Source of the DNA: ZC4RG30 sp964396335
GTDB lineage: Bacteria > Pseudomonadota > Gammaproteobacteria > Steroidobacterales > Steroidobacteraceae
Reading direction: 5' to 3'
DNA: 23,239 nt
Assembly (NCBI GenBank): GCA_964396335.1
Contig: CAYNEX010000033.1
Location: forward strand, 1 to 23,239
Under the pieces are notes generated by a model, which searched no databases, was not told the DNA's origin, and saw only the letters and a program-made list of their open reading frames with translations. Position numbers and translations under genes: made by a program. Every line of letters starts with the position of its first letter. The stretch's first letter is position 1. Below, piece after piece: positions 8,313 through 17,073 of this stretch.

Positions 8313-9026
8313 TTACTCCATGCTGATGCGCACGGCCGCCGCGGCAGCCAGCGGCGCCAGGGTCAGGGCCAGCACACCCATTGCGGCGAGCAGGAACATC
8401 GCGGAAGTGGTGTCCTCGCCGGTGATCGACCAGGCCGTGGCGCGGGCGCCGAACACCAGCACCGGCATCACCAGCGGCAGCACCAGCAGCGAAAGCAGTG
8501 CCCCGCCCCGCCGGGTGCCCAGTGTGAGGGCCGCGCCGATGGCGCCGATCAGACTCAGCGTCACGCTGCCGAGCAACAGGGCCATCAGAACCCCCGGTAC
8601 GGAAGAAGCCGGTGCGCCCAGCGCCAGCACGGCCAAAGGGCCTGCCAGCACCAGCGGCAGGCCGGTGAGCATCCAGTGCGTGGCCGTCTTGGCGAGCAGC
8701 AACGCAGTGAATGACTGTCCAGACAACGCAAACTGCTCCAAAGTTCCGTCGCGGGCGTCCTCGCGGTAGAGGAAATCCAGCGCCAGCAGTGACGCCAGCA
8801 GCAGCGATACCCACAGCGCCGCAGGGGCCAGCTCCCGCAGGCGGCCCGGTTCGGGGCTCAGGGCCAGCGGGAACAGCAGGCTCACCAGCACGAAAAAGCC
8901 CAGCGGCAGCAGCCATTCGCCCGGCCGGCGCGCAGCCAGCACCAGATCACGGCGGAATACGGCCAGCGCGGCCGACAGGGACGAGGCGCGCGGGCTCAAT
9001 GCAGCGGCTCCGCCGGATTGCGCCAC
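8313..9026 (-). CDS. ccmB: Haem exporter permease subunit CcmB
   Basis: 237 residues as called, with six predicted membrane helices. It is the ABC permease partner of CcmA in the complex that releases holo-CcmE from CcmC. Family-typical segments include FRRDLVLAARRPGEWLLPL, SLLALDFLYREDARDGTLEQ, HWMLTGLPL and LPLVMPVLVFGA. The GTG at 9026 gives a 31-base overlap with ccmA. A TTG at 8999, which overlaps the ccmA stop, would give a 228-residue protein closer to the family N-terminus. Either start is possible. Confidence 0.94.
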   Translation of the reverse strand: MAQSGGAAALSPRASSLSAALAVFRRDLVLAARRPGEWLLPLGFFVLVSLLFPLALSPEPGRLRELAPAALWVSLLLASLLALDFLYREDARDGTLEQFALSGQSFTALLLAKTATHWMLTGLPLVLAGPLAVLALGAPASSVPGVLMALLLGSVTLSLIGAIGAALTLGTRRGGALLSLLVLPLVMPVLVFGARATAWSITGEDTTSAMFLLAAMGVLALTLAPLAAAAAVRISME

Positions 9027-9625
9027 AGGCGCACCGCGGCGCCGGGCAGGTCGATCTGGCGGTGGGTGGCGATGATGGCGGCCCCGCCGGCGGCCAGGTG
9101 CGTTGCCAGCAGCTTTTCGAACACCGCCTGGCCGGCGGCATCGAGGTTGGTCACCGGCTCATCCAGCAGCCACAGTTTCGCCCGCCACAGCGACAGGCGT
9201 GCCAGCGCCACGCGGCGCTTCTGGCCGGCGGAGAAACTGCGCACTGGCAGCTGCGGGTCGATTGCGGCCAGGCCCACCTCGGAGAGCGCCTGCTGCAGCT
9301 CGCGGGTGCCATATCGCGCGCGCAGCGCGCAGGCGAAGCGCAGGTTCTCCATCGCGCTGAGTTCATCCTTCAGGGCGTTCTCGTGGCCCAGGTAGGCCAG
9401 GTCCCAATGGAATGCCGCGCGGTCCTCCTTGACGGACTGCCCGTTCCACTGGATGCCGCCCTCTTCCGCGTACAGGAAACCCGCAAGGCAACGCAGCAGC
9501 GAGGTCTTGCCGGTGCCATTGGGCCACAGCAGCTGCAGCAGCTCGCCGTCGGCAACCGAGAAAGACAGGCCCTTGAGCAGGTGGCGGTCGCCCCGCCAGA
9601 GGTGCAGTTGAGTTACGTCGAGCAA
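8996..9625 (-). CDS. ccmA: Haem exporter ATP-binding subunit CcmA
   Basis: 209 residues from the TTG at 9625. This is the ABC ATPase that, with CcmB, drives release of haem-loaded CcmE. It has a Walker A region WPNGTGKTS, the signature SFSAGQKRR, Walker B LWLLDEPVTNLD and the switch histidine in ATHRQ. Unusually, the first Gly of the Walker A motif is Trp (TGG codon at 9526-9524). An in-frame ATG at 9667 lies inside the tRNA-Leu gene, so it is an unlikely start. The TTG is 14 bases past the tRNA CCA end, with AGAAG upstream as a weak ribosome site. Confidence 0.93.
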   Translation of the reverse strand: MLDVTQLHLWRGDRHLLKGLSFSVADGELLQLLWPNGTGKTSLLRCLAGFLYAEEGGIQWNGQSVKEDRAAFHWDLAYLGHENALKDELSAMENLRFACALRARYGTRELQQALSEVGLAAIDPQLPVRSFSAGQKRRVALARLSLWRAKLWLLDEPVTNLDAAGQAVFEKLLATHLAAGGAAIIATHRQIDLPGAAVRLWRNPAEPLH

Positions 9626-9639
9626 TTCGTCACTTCTTG

Positions 9640-9726
9640 TGGTGCGGACGGCGGGACTCGAACCCACACTTCCTTGCGGAAAGCAGATTTTAAGTCTGCT
9701 GCGTCTACCAGTTTCGCCACGTCCGC
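9640..9726 (-). tRNA. leuZ: tRNA-Leu (anticodon TAA)
   Basis: 87 bases with the long variable arm expected of class II tRNAs. The acceptor stem is GCGGACG paired with CGTCCGC, followed by A and an encoded CCA. The anticodon loop is CTTAAAA and the T-arm carries GGTTCGAGTCC. It lies directly upstream of ccmA on the same strand. In E. coli the tRNA-Leu(TAA) gene (leuZ) follows the Gly and Cys tRNA genes after pgsA; here it is displaced by about 12 kb. Confidence 0.97.
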
Positions 9727-9800
9727 CTGGAAGGAGAGCTCCCGCACGGGTCCGGCGCGATTATGGGGCAAGGCGCGCCGCGCCGCACATCACGACTTCG

Positions 9801-10649
9801 TCAGAACCAGGTCCGGATGCCGGCCACCACGCGGGTGTCGCCGGCCGGCTCGCCGGCCAGGCGATGCAGGTCGGCGGTCTTGCCGATGGCGCGTTCATAT
9901 TCGACACCCAGGTACGGGGCAAAGCGGCGCGTGAATTCATACCGCAGGCGGGCGCCGGTGGAGGCAAGGGACAGCCCTGAGCCGATGCCGCGACTGCTGT
10001 CATTCTTGCCGTGGGCATCCAGCTGGACCTGCCACTGCAGGATGAGCCGGGAGGTGAAGTTCAGTTCGTAGTCGGCGTCCAGGCGCAGCGCCGTGCGGCC
10101 GCCCTCGCCCACATAGGCGGTCAATTCCAGTTCCAGCCATTGCGGCGCGGTGCCCTGGATGCCGAAAGCGGCGAAGGTGCGGCTTTCCTTCGGCCGTGCA
10201 TCGTGGCGCACGCCCGCCAGTACATCCCACCAAGCGCTGATGCTGCGGCCGTAGAACAGTTCGAGCTGGGCGGAGTGCGTGCGGTTGTTGGCGCGCTCGC
10301 CCTCGCTGCGCAGCCACAGCCGGTTGATATCGGTGCCCAGCCAGCCCTGGATGTCCCAGGCCTGGCCGGGTTCGTCGTCATCGTCAAAGACCTCCAGCTG
10401 GTCCAACAGCAGGAAGCCATGGATGTGGTTGTCGTGGGCGGGATGGCCTTCCTCGGGCGGCACGGCGGCGGCGCGGTCCGCGTCGGTGAGCGGCGGGATC
10501 GGCGTAAGCGGCAATGACCCTGACGACAGATGCTGCGCGTGGTCATCGTGCTGGTGGCTGTCGCCGGCCTGCTGGGCCAGCGCTTCGGCGCCGAACATCA
10601 GCGCGATCGCGGCGCAGGTTGTCATGCCAGGCGGGGACTGGCGCGTCAT
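9801..10649 (-). CDS. copB: Copper resistance outer-membrane protein CopB
   Basis: 282 residues, CopB/PcoB family. The N-terminal signal peptide is followed by a His-rich, metal-binding-like stretch (SHQHDDHAQH). The rest is a beta-barrel with alternating strands, including DQLEVFDDDD, QGWLGTDINRLWLRSEGE, and a C-terminal AGIRTWF ending in Phe. CopB probably binds or exports copper at the outer membrane together with CopA. The frame is open upstream into copA, but the ATG at 10649 gives the signal peptide and overlaps the copA stop by four bases. It is the last gene of a two-gene operon; 74 bases separate it from tRNA-Leu. Confidence 0.93.
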   Translation of the reverse strand: MTRQSPPGMTTCAAIALMFGAEALAQQAGDSHQHDDHAQHLSSGSLPLTPIPPLTDADRAAAVPPEEGHPAHDNHIHGFLLLDQLEVFDDDDEPGQAWDIQGWLGTDINRLWLRSEGERANNRTHSAQLELFYGRSISAWWDVLAGVRHDARPKESRTFAAFGIQGTAPQWLELELTAYVGEGGRTALRLDADYELNFTSRLILQWQVQLDAHGKNDSSRGIGSGLSLASTGARLRYEFTRRFAPYLGVEYERAIGKTADLHRLAGEPAGDTRVVAGIRTWF

Positions 10650-12469
10650 TCTTCCACCTTCACCGTACGCATCATGCCGGCCTCCATGTGGAACAGCAGG
10701 TGGCAGTGGTAGGCCCAGTGCCCCAGCGCGTCGGCACGCACGCGATAGCTGCGGCGCGTGCCCGGCGGCATGTCGATGGTGTGTTTGCGGACCATGAAGC
10801 GGCCCTGCTCGTCCTCGAGGTCGCTCCACATGCCATGCAGGTGGATGGGATGCGACATCATCGTGTCGTTCACCAGCACGATGCGCAGCCGTTCGCCGTA
10901 GTTCATGCGCAGTGGATGGCTGGCGGAGAACTTCAGGCCGTCAAAGGACCAGGCGAACTTCTCCATGTGGCCGGTCAGGTGCAGTTCGATGTCGCGGCCG
11001 GGCTCGCGGCCGTCCGGGTCCTCGAACAGCGAATGCAGCATGGCGTAGGTGAGCACGTGGCGGCCGTTGTCGCGCAGGCCGACGCCGGGGTCATCGAGGC
11101 GCGCGCGCGGTCGCATCGCGTGGCCGTCGACCAGCGGGCTGCGGTATTCGCTGGCCGGGTGGGATTGCAGCGGCGGCGCTGCATCCGAGGCGATCGCGCC
11201 GGATTGCACCCGATGTGCTGCATGGGCGTCGTGGCCGTCATGATCGGATGGGCTGACCGTCGCCGCAGGGCCTGAATGACCCGCATGATCGCCGTGCCCT
11301 TCCCCGCCATGGTCCATCGCCATGTCGCCCATCGTCAGCAGCGGGCGCGGATCCAGCGGCGGCACCGGTGCGCGCAGGCCATGACGTACTGCCAGCGTGC
11401 CGCTGACATAACCGGTGCGCGCCGCGTCCTGCGCGAACACCGTGAATGCTTCCTGGCCGCGCGGTTCGACGATCACGTCGAAGGTCTCGGCCACCGCGAT
11501 GCGCAGTTCATCGACGGTGACCGGATGCACGTTCTGGCCATCGGCGGCCACCACCGTCATCTTCAGTCCGGGGATGCGCACGTCGAAATACGTCATCGCC
11601 GAACCATTGATGATGCGCAGCCGCACCTTCTCGCCCGGCGCGAACAGCCCGGTCCAGTTGCCGGGCGAAGTCGTGCCGTTCATCAGGTAGGTATAGGTGT
11701 GCGCATTCACATCCGAAAGATCCGTGGGTGTCATGCGCATCGCGCCCCACATGCGCCGTTCGGCCAGCGTGGCGGCCAGTCCCTGCCCGCGCACGTCGCG
11801 GATGAAGTCGCCGAGCGTGCGCTGGTAGTAATTGTCATGACCCGGCATCTTCTTCAGCCGTGCGAACAGCGCGACCGGATCAAGGTCGGTCCAGTCGCTG
11901 AGCATCACCACGTGGTCACGCTGCCAGCTGAACGGTTCCGGTTCCGCAGCGTCGATCACCAGCGGTCCGTACAGGCCCACCTGTTCCTGGAAGCCGGAAT
12001 GACTGTGGTACCAGTAGGTGCCGGCCTGCTTCACGTCGAAGCGGTAGGTGAAGGTCTCGCCGCGGGCGATGCCGTCGAAGCTCAGTCCCGGCACACCATC
12101 CATGTTGGCCGGCAGCAGGATACCGTGCCAGTGGATGGAGGCCTGCGAGCCATGCACCGATCCGCGCGGCAACGCATTGGTCACGCGCAGTTCCACCGTG
12201 GTGCCTTCGCGCCAGCGCAGCAACGGCGCCGGCAGCGAACCGTTCACGGTCACCGCCGGCCGGTTGCGGCCGGTGAAATTGACAACGGACTCCCCGATGG
12301 TCAGGTCGAACTGCGTGCCGGCCAGTTCCTGCACCCCGCCGCGGGCCTCCAAAGCCTCGCCGCGCCGCGCATTCAGGCCGCCGAGTGACAGCACGCCTCC
12401 CGCGGCCAGGCCCTGCACGAAGCGACGACGGTTGGCGGTTGCAACGGCAATCGGAGATCTGCGGGTCAC
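10646..12469 (-). CDS. copA: Copper resistance multicopper oxidase CopA
   Basis: This 607-residue periplasmic multicopper oxidase of the CopA/PcoA family probably oxidises Cu(I) and sequesters copper. It has a twin-arginine signal (NRRRFVQGLAAGG, 13-25) and three cupredoxin domains. The four copper motifs are intact: HWH (113-115), WYHSHSG (153-159), HPIHLHG (540-546) and HCHLLFHME (588-596), which supply type 1, 2 and 3 sites. A Met/His-rich insert with MGDMAMDHGGEGHGDHAGH and DHDGHDAHAAH lies at about 380-430 and probably binds extra copper. The gene overlaps copB by four bases and is divergent from the kinase gene at 12553. No copRS-type regulator is visible in the window. Confidence 0.96.
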   Translation of the reverse strand: MTRRSPIAVATANRRRFVQGLAAGGVLSLGGLNARRGEALEARGGVQELAGTQFDLTIGESVVNFTGRNRPAVTVNGSLPAPLLRWREGTTVELRVTNALPRGSVHGSQASIHWHGILLPANMDGVPGLSFDGIARGETFTYRFDVKQAGTYWYHSHSGFQEQVGLYGPLVIDAAEPEPFSWQRDHVVMLSDWTDLDPVALFARLKKMPGHDNYYQRTLGDFIRDVRGQGLAATLAERRMWGAMRMTPTDLSDVNAHTYTYLMNGTTSPGNWTGLFAPGEKVRLRIINGSAMTYFDVRIPGLKMTVVAADGQNVHPVTVDELRIAVAETFDVIVEPRGQEAFTVFAQDAARTGYVSGTLAVRHGLRAPVPPLDPRPLLTMGDMAMDHGGEGHGDHAGHSGPAATVSPSDHDGHDAHAAHRVQSGAIASDAAPPLQSHPASEYRSPLVDGHAMRPRARLDDPGVGLRDNGRHVLTYAMLHSLFEDPDGREPGRDIELHLTGHMEKFAWSFDGLKFSASHPLRMNYGERLRIVLVNDTMMSHPIHLHGMWSDLEDEQGRFMVRKHTIDMPPGTRRSYRVRADALGHWAYHCHLLFHMEAGMMRTVKVEE

Positions 12470-12552
12470 GGGGAATCAGTCCCTGCCGGTGGATCGGGAA
12501 CGGCAGTATTATCCCCCTGCGCCAGCGCACTGGCCCGGGAAAAGGATTCCCA
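12470..12552. promoter_or_regulatory. Divergent copA / kinase promoter region
   Basis: These 83 bases separate two outward-facing genes and must hold both translation starts. TATTAT at 12507-12512 reads as a -10-like hexamer on the plus strand, and the overlapping GATAAT reads likewise on the minus strand toward copA. No convincing -35 element or copper-operator palindrome is obvious. AAAAGGA, 6 bases before the ATG at 12553, is a good ribosome site for the kinase gene. The promoter assignment is inference. Confidence 0.4.
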
Positions 12553-14940
12553 ATGCAGCCCACAAGGATCGGGCCGTACACCATCGACGCCCTGCTCGGT
12601 GAAGGCGGCATGGGCCAGGTGTTCCGCGCGCACGATCCGCGCCTGGGACGCACCGTGGCCATCAAGGTCTCGCGCGAGGAATTCACCAGTCGTTTCCAGC
12701 GCGAGGCGCGTGCCATCGCCGCGCTGAACCACCCGCATGTGTGCACGCTCTACGACATCGGGCCCGGCTATCTGGCGATGGAGTTCATCGAAGGCGAGAC
12801 CCTGGCCGACCGGCTTGCACGTGGTCGGCTGGGGGTGGAGCGCGCCTTGCTGTTCGGTGCGCAGATCGCCGGCGCACTGGCCGCGGCGCATGCCCGGGGC
12901 ATCGTCCATCGTGACCTGAAGCCCGGCAACATCATGCTGGGCAAGAGCGGCGTGAAGGTGCTCGACTTCGGACTCGCCGCCTCCACTGGCGGGACTTCCC
13001 TGCAGGATGCCACGCGCACCATGGCCGGCACCGCGGTGGGTACGCCGGCGTACATGGCTCCCGAACAATTGCAGGGTGGGCCCGCCGATGCCCGTGCCGA
13101 TGTGTATGCGCTCGGCTTGCTGCTGCACGAGATGGCCACCGGGGTCCGTCCACCGGCAACCTGCGGGGTCGCGCTGCCGGCACGGTTTGCCGAGGTCGTG
13201 CAGCGATGCCTCAATGTGGATCCTGACGAGCGCTGGCAATCTGCGCGCGACCTGCAGACGCAACTGGAATGGATGCTGCGGGACATGAAGGATCCAGACG
13301 TGCCGCGTACTCGTGATTCGCGCATTGCCTGGCGATGGGTCCTTGGCGCTGCCGCAACGCTCGCCGTGCTGGCGGCTGCGGCACTGCTGTTCCGGCGTGC
13401 GTCACCCATCGAACAGCCGGTGACGTTCTCCAGCATCCTGCCGCCGGAGGGCAGTCGCATTGAACGAATCGCGGTGCTGTCCCCGGACGGACGTTCGCTG
13501 GTGTTCACCGCCAGCGCTGGCAACGATCCGCCTCAGTTGTGGATCAGGTCACTGGATGCGCCCGAGCCGGTGCCGCTGTATGCGATCCCAGGAGGAGGCG
13601 GTACAGGAGGCACGTGGAGTCCGCAAGGCCAGATCATGTTCCTCCGCCGGATTCTTCTCTCCCTTGCTGAAGATCCCGGCAGCCGGGGGATCCCCATCCG
13701 TGGCCGCGGAAACCGATGTGGCCGGAAGCGCCTTTCCCTGGTTCCTGCCGGATGGCGCACTTCCTGTTCGTGTCGTGGCCCGGCTCCGGTCGTGCGACGC
13801 TGCGGGTGGGTTCGCTGCGGTCAACGGACAGCCAGGCCCTGATGGAGGTCGACTCGAATGTCCTCTACGGCAGTGGCCATCTGCTCTACATGCGCGGGGA
13901 CTCGCTGGTTGCGCAACCTTTCGATGCCGATTCGCTGCGTACCACTGGCGAGGCCGTGCTGGTGGCAGAACCAGTGCAGCGCATGAGAGGCCTGATCAGC
14001 ATCGGTGCGTTTTCGGTATCGCAGGCCGAGGTCCTGGCTTTCCAGCGCGGCGTCGCGACGTCCGTCTCGCGCCTCACGTGGGTCGATCGGGAGGGCAATG
14101 CGATCGGCAGCCTTGGCGATGCCAGGCCTTTCTGCGACATCAGGCTCTCGGCCGACGGCAGGAACCTGCTGGCCTCCGCGCAGGACGATGTCGGCAACTT
14201 CGACCTGTGGAAGTTCGACCTGGCGCAGGGGCTCACCAGCCGCTTCACGATGGACGATGGCGGGGAGTACTACGGTGTCTGGCGCCGGATGGGCAGACGG
14301 TGTACTTCAACTCCACCCGCGGTGGCCACTACGACCTGTATCGCGCCCCGGCGGCCGGCGGCGTCGAAGAACTGGTGCTTGCTGATGACACCGAGAAGGT
14401 ACCCACCAGTGTCTCGAATGACGGTCGCCACCTGCTGTTTTTCACCGGTCGGGCACGCTTCCAGCTCTGGCGCCTGCCACTGGTGCCTGAAGGGGCTGGC
14501 GCAGCATTGCGCCGATTCCGCTGCTCGGCAAGGCAACCAATGAATCCTGGGCGCAGTTCTCCCCCGATAACGAATGGTTCGCCTATCAATCCGATGAATC
14601 CGGTCGGGTCGAAATCTATGCCGCGCGCTTCTCCGACCCGGCCCGCAGGTACCGGATCTCATCCAGCGGCGGCACCCTGCCGCGCTGGCGTGCCGACGGC
14701 AAAGCCATGTTCTATGCGGACCTGGGTGGACAGCTTCAGGAGGCAAAGCTTCGCTTCATCGGCGAGGATCTGGAAGTGGTTGAAGTAACCCCTGTGTTCA
14801 CACGGGTGCGGGTCGGCCACGGCTACCAATACGATGTGGCGCGCGACGGTGACCGGGCGCTGGTGGTCGTTCCCGTCGCGGCCCCCGGTACCGTAGAACC
14901 ATTGATGCTGGTGGAGAACTGGCCGGCGCTCCGGCGTTAG
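12553..14940 (+). pseudogene. Transmembrane Ser/Thr kinase with C-terminal beta-propeller, frameshifted
   Basis: The N-terminal half is an intact Hanks-type kinase: GEGGMGQVF (16-24), Lys38, HRDLKPGN (119-126), DFG (138-140) and APE (169-171). A membrane helix (about 262-280) and the start of a TolB/WD40-like propeller (VLSPDGRSLVF) follow. Propeller blades then continue in other frames: frame 2 from about 13642 (FFSPLLKIPAAGGSPS), frame 3 from about 13757 (HFLFVSWPGSG), frame 2 from about 14283 (PDGQTVYFNSTRGGHYDLY), and frame 1 from about 14513 to the TAG at 14940. First and last frames agree, and the span is exactly 796 codons. Read without repair, the protein stops at 13842 (429 residues: kinase, helix, partial blade, out-of-frame tail). 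It is either a recent pseudogene, a truncated kinase still in use, or a consequence of sequence errors. Confidence 0.85.
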
Positions 14941-14970
14941 GTCTCCGCGTTCAGGTCGCCTGCGCAGTCA

Positions 14971-14997
14971 GGCGGTGGCCCCGTCGGAGCCACCGCC
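14971..14997. terminator. Bidirectional hairpin between convergent genes
   Basis: GGCGGTGGC pairs perfectly over 9 bp with GCCACCGCC around a 9-base loop. It sits in the 62-base gap between the plus-strand kinase gene (stop at 14940) and the minus-strand lipoprotein gene (stop at 15003). There is no long T-run on either side. Position and symmetry suggest a shared terminator. Confidence 0.6.
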
Positions 14998-15002
14998 ATC
15001 AG

Positions 15003-17012
15003 TCAGTTGATGTGGGCGCGGATGAAACGATGCGGCGGCTCGTCGATGGGCTCACCGTTGTCCGTCATCTGCACGGTCAGCACCTCGGGGCTGCCCGGCA
15101 GGATCTCGAACAGGTTCGGCGACGGCGTCCGCACATCCAGCGAGCGCTGCGAGCCGGGGAAGGCACCGATAAAGCCTGGCGGATACACCGCGCCATTGCT
15201 GCCCGCGTTGTCGACGGGGCCGAAGCCCTGCGCGTAGCCGTTGAGCAGACAGCTGGAGGTGCCACCTCCGCGACGGATGTAGTAGCCGGATGAAATCGTC
15301 GTGTCCGCGTACGTGTAACAGGCATCCTGCACCTGGGCAGGGCCGTTCACGCCGGCGTGGAGACCTGTGCCATTGTCGAAGTTGTACACGAACAGCCGGC
15401 GGTGGTCCTCGGAAACCCAACCGCCCCTCATCTGCATCGGCGCCCACTTCGGCTCGACCATCTCCAGCGTGGCGAATACGTCGGGCGAACCGGCCGCAGT
15501 GGCCGTAGGGCCGACGAACGTGAGCGACAGCGTGTCGCCATTCTTGACCAACGCGGCCGGGACCGTGCGACCTCCCGCAGCAGAGGACACTACCCCTGTG
15601 AACCCGGGCGTGTTGCTCAGGCCCCAGGGCAGGTTGCTGCGGCCGCCGATGACGCTCGTGTCGGTGAACAGCGTGAACTCGATCGTGCCGGCAACCGGGT
15701 CATAGTCGTAGAAGCCATGCTCCACGCCGGTACCGATCTGGAGGGGGCGGTCGGCGTGCGTAGCGAACAGGAACGTACCGTCGTCAAACAACGCCAGGAA
15801 CTGGCGGTTGTTGATGACAGGCGTGTCGGCCGCATTGCGCTGGATGCGCTGGTACACGCCAGTGAGTACCTTCTCCGGTGCGGGCAACGCGCGGCAGCGC
15901 ACCGATACACCGTTCGGGTTCCATGTGTGGCTGGAAGCAGCGCCGGTCGCGGGCGGGTTTGAAAGCCACAGCGTCGAGCCCTGCATGGCACCGGCGACGG
16001 CGGTCGTCCCGAAGGTGAGCGGTCCGACCGCCGGCACGGCCCCGGCGAATGTGCTCACGATGCACTTCTGGCCCTCGGGGTTCTGGGTCACCACGATGTC
16101 GTAGGCAGCGCCCACGAAGCTGGGCAGATCGTCCCACAATGTCACCGCGGTGGCCGCAAAGTCGGTGATCGTCACTTCCGAATCCGCCGGCGGCTCTGCC
16201 CTGCCGAGCTTGTGGAGTGCCAGCTTCAGGCCGCCGGCGCCCATGGGCTGGTCCGCGCCGCCGCCTGCGGCGCTGTACTGCACCGTACCGGTGACCGGGA
16301 ACGTGCATGTATCGACATTCACATTAGTCACGTCGGCGGTGGGGTTGGCGCCGGCGCCGTTTAAGACGCGGCAGTTGTACGTCAGCCCGTCCTGCCGGTA
16401 GGTCGCGGTCACGTTCCACAGGAACTGCGAGGCGGCCGGGTCGCTCGGGTTGCTGATCGGTGCGTTGAACGCCCTGGTGGTGAACGTGAACGCGGTGGCG
16501 CCGTTGAGCTCGATGCGCTCGGCACCCTCTTCCGTGGTCAGGGTGACTGCCGCTTCCGGCAGGACTGAGAACGACGGGTCCACCGTGCCGCTGATCGCGT
16601 AGCGCGGGATCGTCAGGTCATCCACGCAGGTCACCGACGGCTTCGGCCCGGCGCCGCCGACGGTGCCGGAGCCGTTCTCCACCGTGCAGACTTTGCCGAA
16701 CGGGTTCTGTTCGACGCTGAAGTTGTAGGGCGTGCCCACCGGAATCGAACCATAGGAAAACGGCGTGGCAGACATGTTCAGGTTGCCGAAGAAGTACTGA
16801 ACCGATTCGTACCCCTCGCGCGCGATGCCCGCATTCAGGCGCACCGGGCGTTTGTCGCCCAGCCCGGCGATCGTGCCTTCCAGCACGGCCATCAGTTCCG
16901 GCACGGTGGTCGCCGGTTCGCTGCGCACGTCCTTGATCGAGTCGCAGCCGGCGATGCCCATGCCGGCCAGCGCAATGGCGGCGAGGCTCGAACCTCTATT
17001 GATGGAAATCAT
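15003..17012 (-). CDS. Unrecognised repeat-containing lipoprotein, partner of the TonB-dependent receptor
   Basis: 669 residues, not confidently assignable to a named family. The signal peptide ends in lipobox IAGC (Cys23) with Asp at +2, which in E. coli favours inner-membrane retention. Three diverged repeats follow (about 46-129, 139-236, 239-345). Each ends in a pattern like YNFSVEQNPFGKVCTVENG...VTC, seen again as WNVTATYRQDGLTYNCRVLNG...VDTC and YDIVVTQNPEGQKCIVS. I know similar beta-sandwich units from tandem-repeat secreted proteins of Xanthomonadales and relatives, but this link is from memory. The C-terminal part (about 380-669) is a different, beta-rich region with FLALFDDGTFLFATHAD and HGFYDYDPVAGTIEFTLF. 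The gene is 61 bases downstream of the receptor, suggesting a shared operon and perhaps cargo binding. GGGGGGA precedes the ATG. Confidence 0.85.
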   Translation of the reverse strand: MISINRGSSLAAIALAGMGIAGCDSIKDVRSEPATTVPELMAVLEGTIAGLGDKRPVRLNAGIAREGYESVQYFFGNLNMSATPFSYGSIPVGTPYNFSVEQNPFGKVCTVENGSGTVGGAGPKPSVTCVDDLTIPRYAISGTVDPSFSVLPEAAVTLTTEEGAERIELNGATAFTFTTRAFNAPISNPSDPAASQFLWNVTATYRQDGLTYNCRVLNGAGANPTADVTNVNVDTCTFPVTGTVQYSAAGGGADQPMGAGGLKLALHKLGRAEPPADSEVTITDFAATAVTLWDDLPSFVGAAYDIVVTQNPEGQKCIVSTFAGAVPAVGPLTFGTTAVAGAMQGSTLWLSNPPATGAASSHTWNPNGVSVRCRALPAPEKVLTGVYQRIQRNAADTPVINNRQFLALFDDGTFLFATHADRPLQIGTGVEHGFYDYDPVAGTIEFTLFTDTSVIGGRSNLPWGLSNTPGFTGVVSSAAGGRTVPAALVKNGDTLSLTFVGPTATAAGSPDVFATLEMVEPKWAPMQMRGGWVSEDHRRLFVYNFDNGTGLHAGVNGPAQVQDACYTYADTTISSGYYIRRGGGTSSCLLNGYAQGFGPVDNAGSNGAVYPPGFIGAFPGSQRSLDVRTPSPNLFEILPGSPEVLTVQMTDNGEPIDEPPHRFIRAHIN

Positions 17013-17040
17013 GAAATCCCCCCAAGAATCTGGTCAGGTA

Positions 17041-17060
17041 AGGGGCGGCAGGCCGCCCCT
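17041..17060 (-). terminator. Intercistronic hairpin between receptor and lipoprotein genes
   Basis: A perfect 8-bp stem, AGGGGCGG with CCGCCCCT, and a 4-base loop lie 13 bases past the receptor stop and 28 bases before the lipoprotein start. No T-run follows. It could be a partial terminator, or an RNA-stability element that sets unequal expression of the two genes. Confidence 0.45.
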
Positions 17061-17073
17061 CTTGCTGAGTTGT

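Noticed and set aside
9626..9667. Upstream ATG start for ccmA at 9667
   Set aside because: It lies inside the mature tRNA-Leu sequence, so an mRNA using it would conflict with tRNA folding and processing.
9727..9800. Possible attachment-site duplicate of the tRNA-Cys 3' end
   Set aside because: Only a few bases around TGGAAGGAGAG resemble the tRNA end. This is too short to call an att site, and no integrase is present.
11276..12388. A 370-codon plus-strand frame opposite copA, and 18652-19875 opposite the receptor
   Set aside because: Both are shadows of well-supported minus-strand genes, with no recognisable features.
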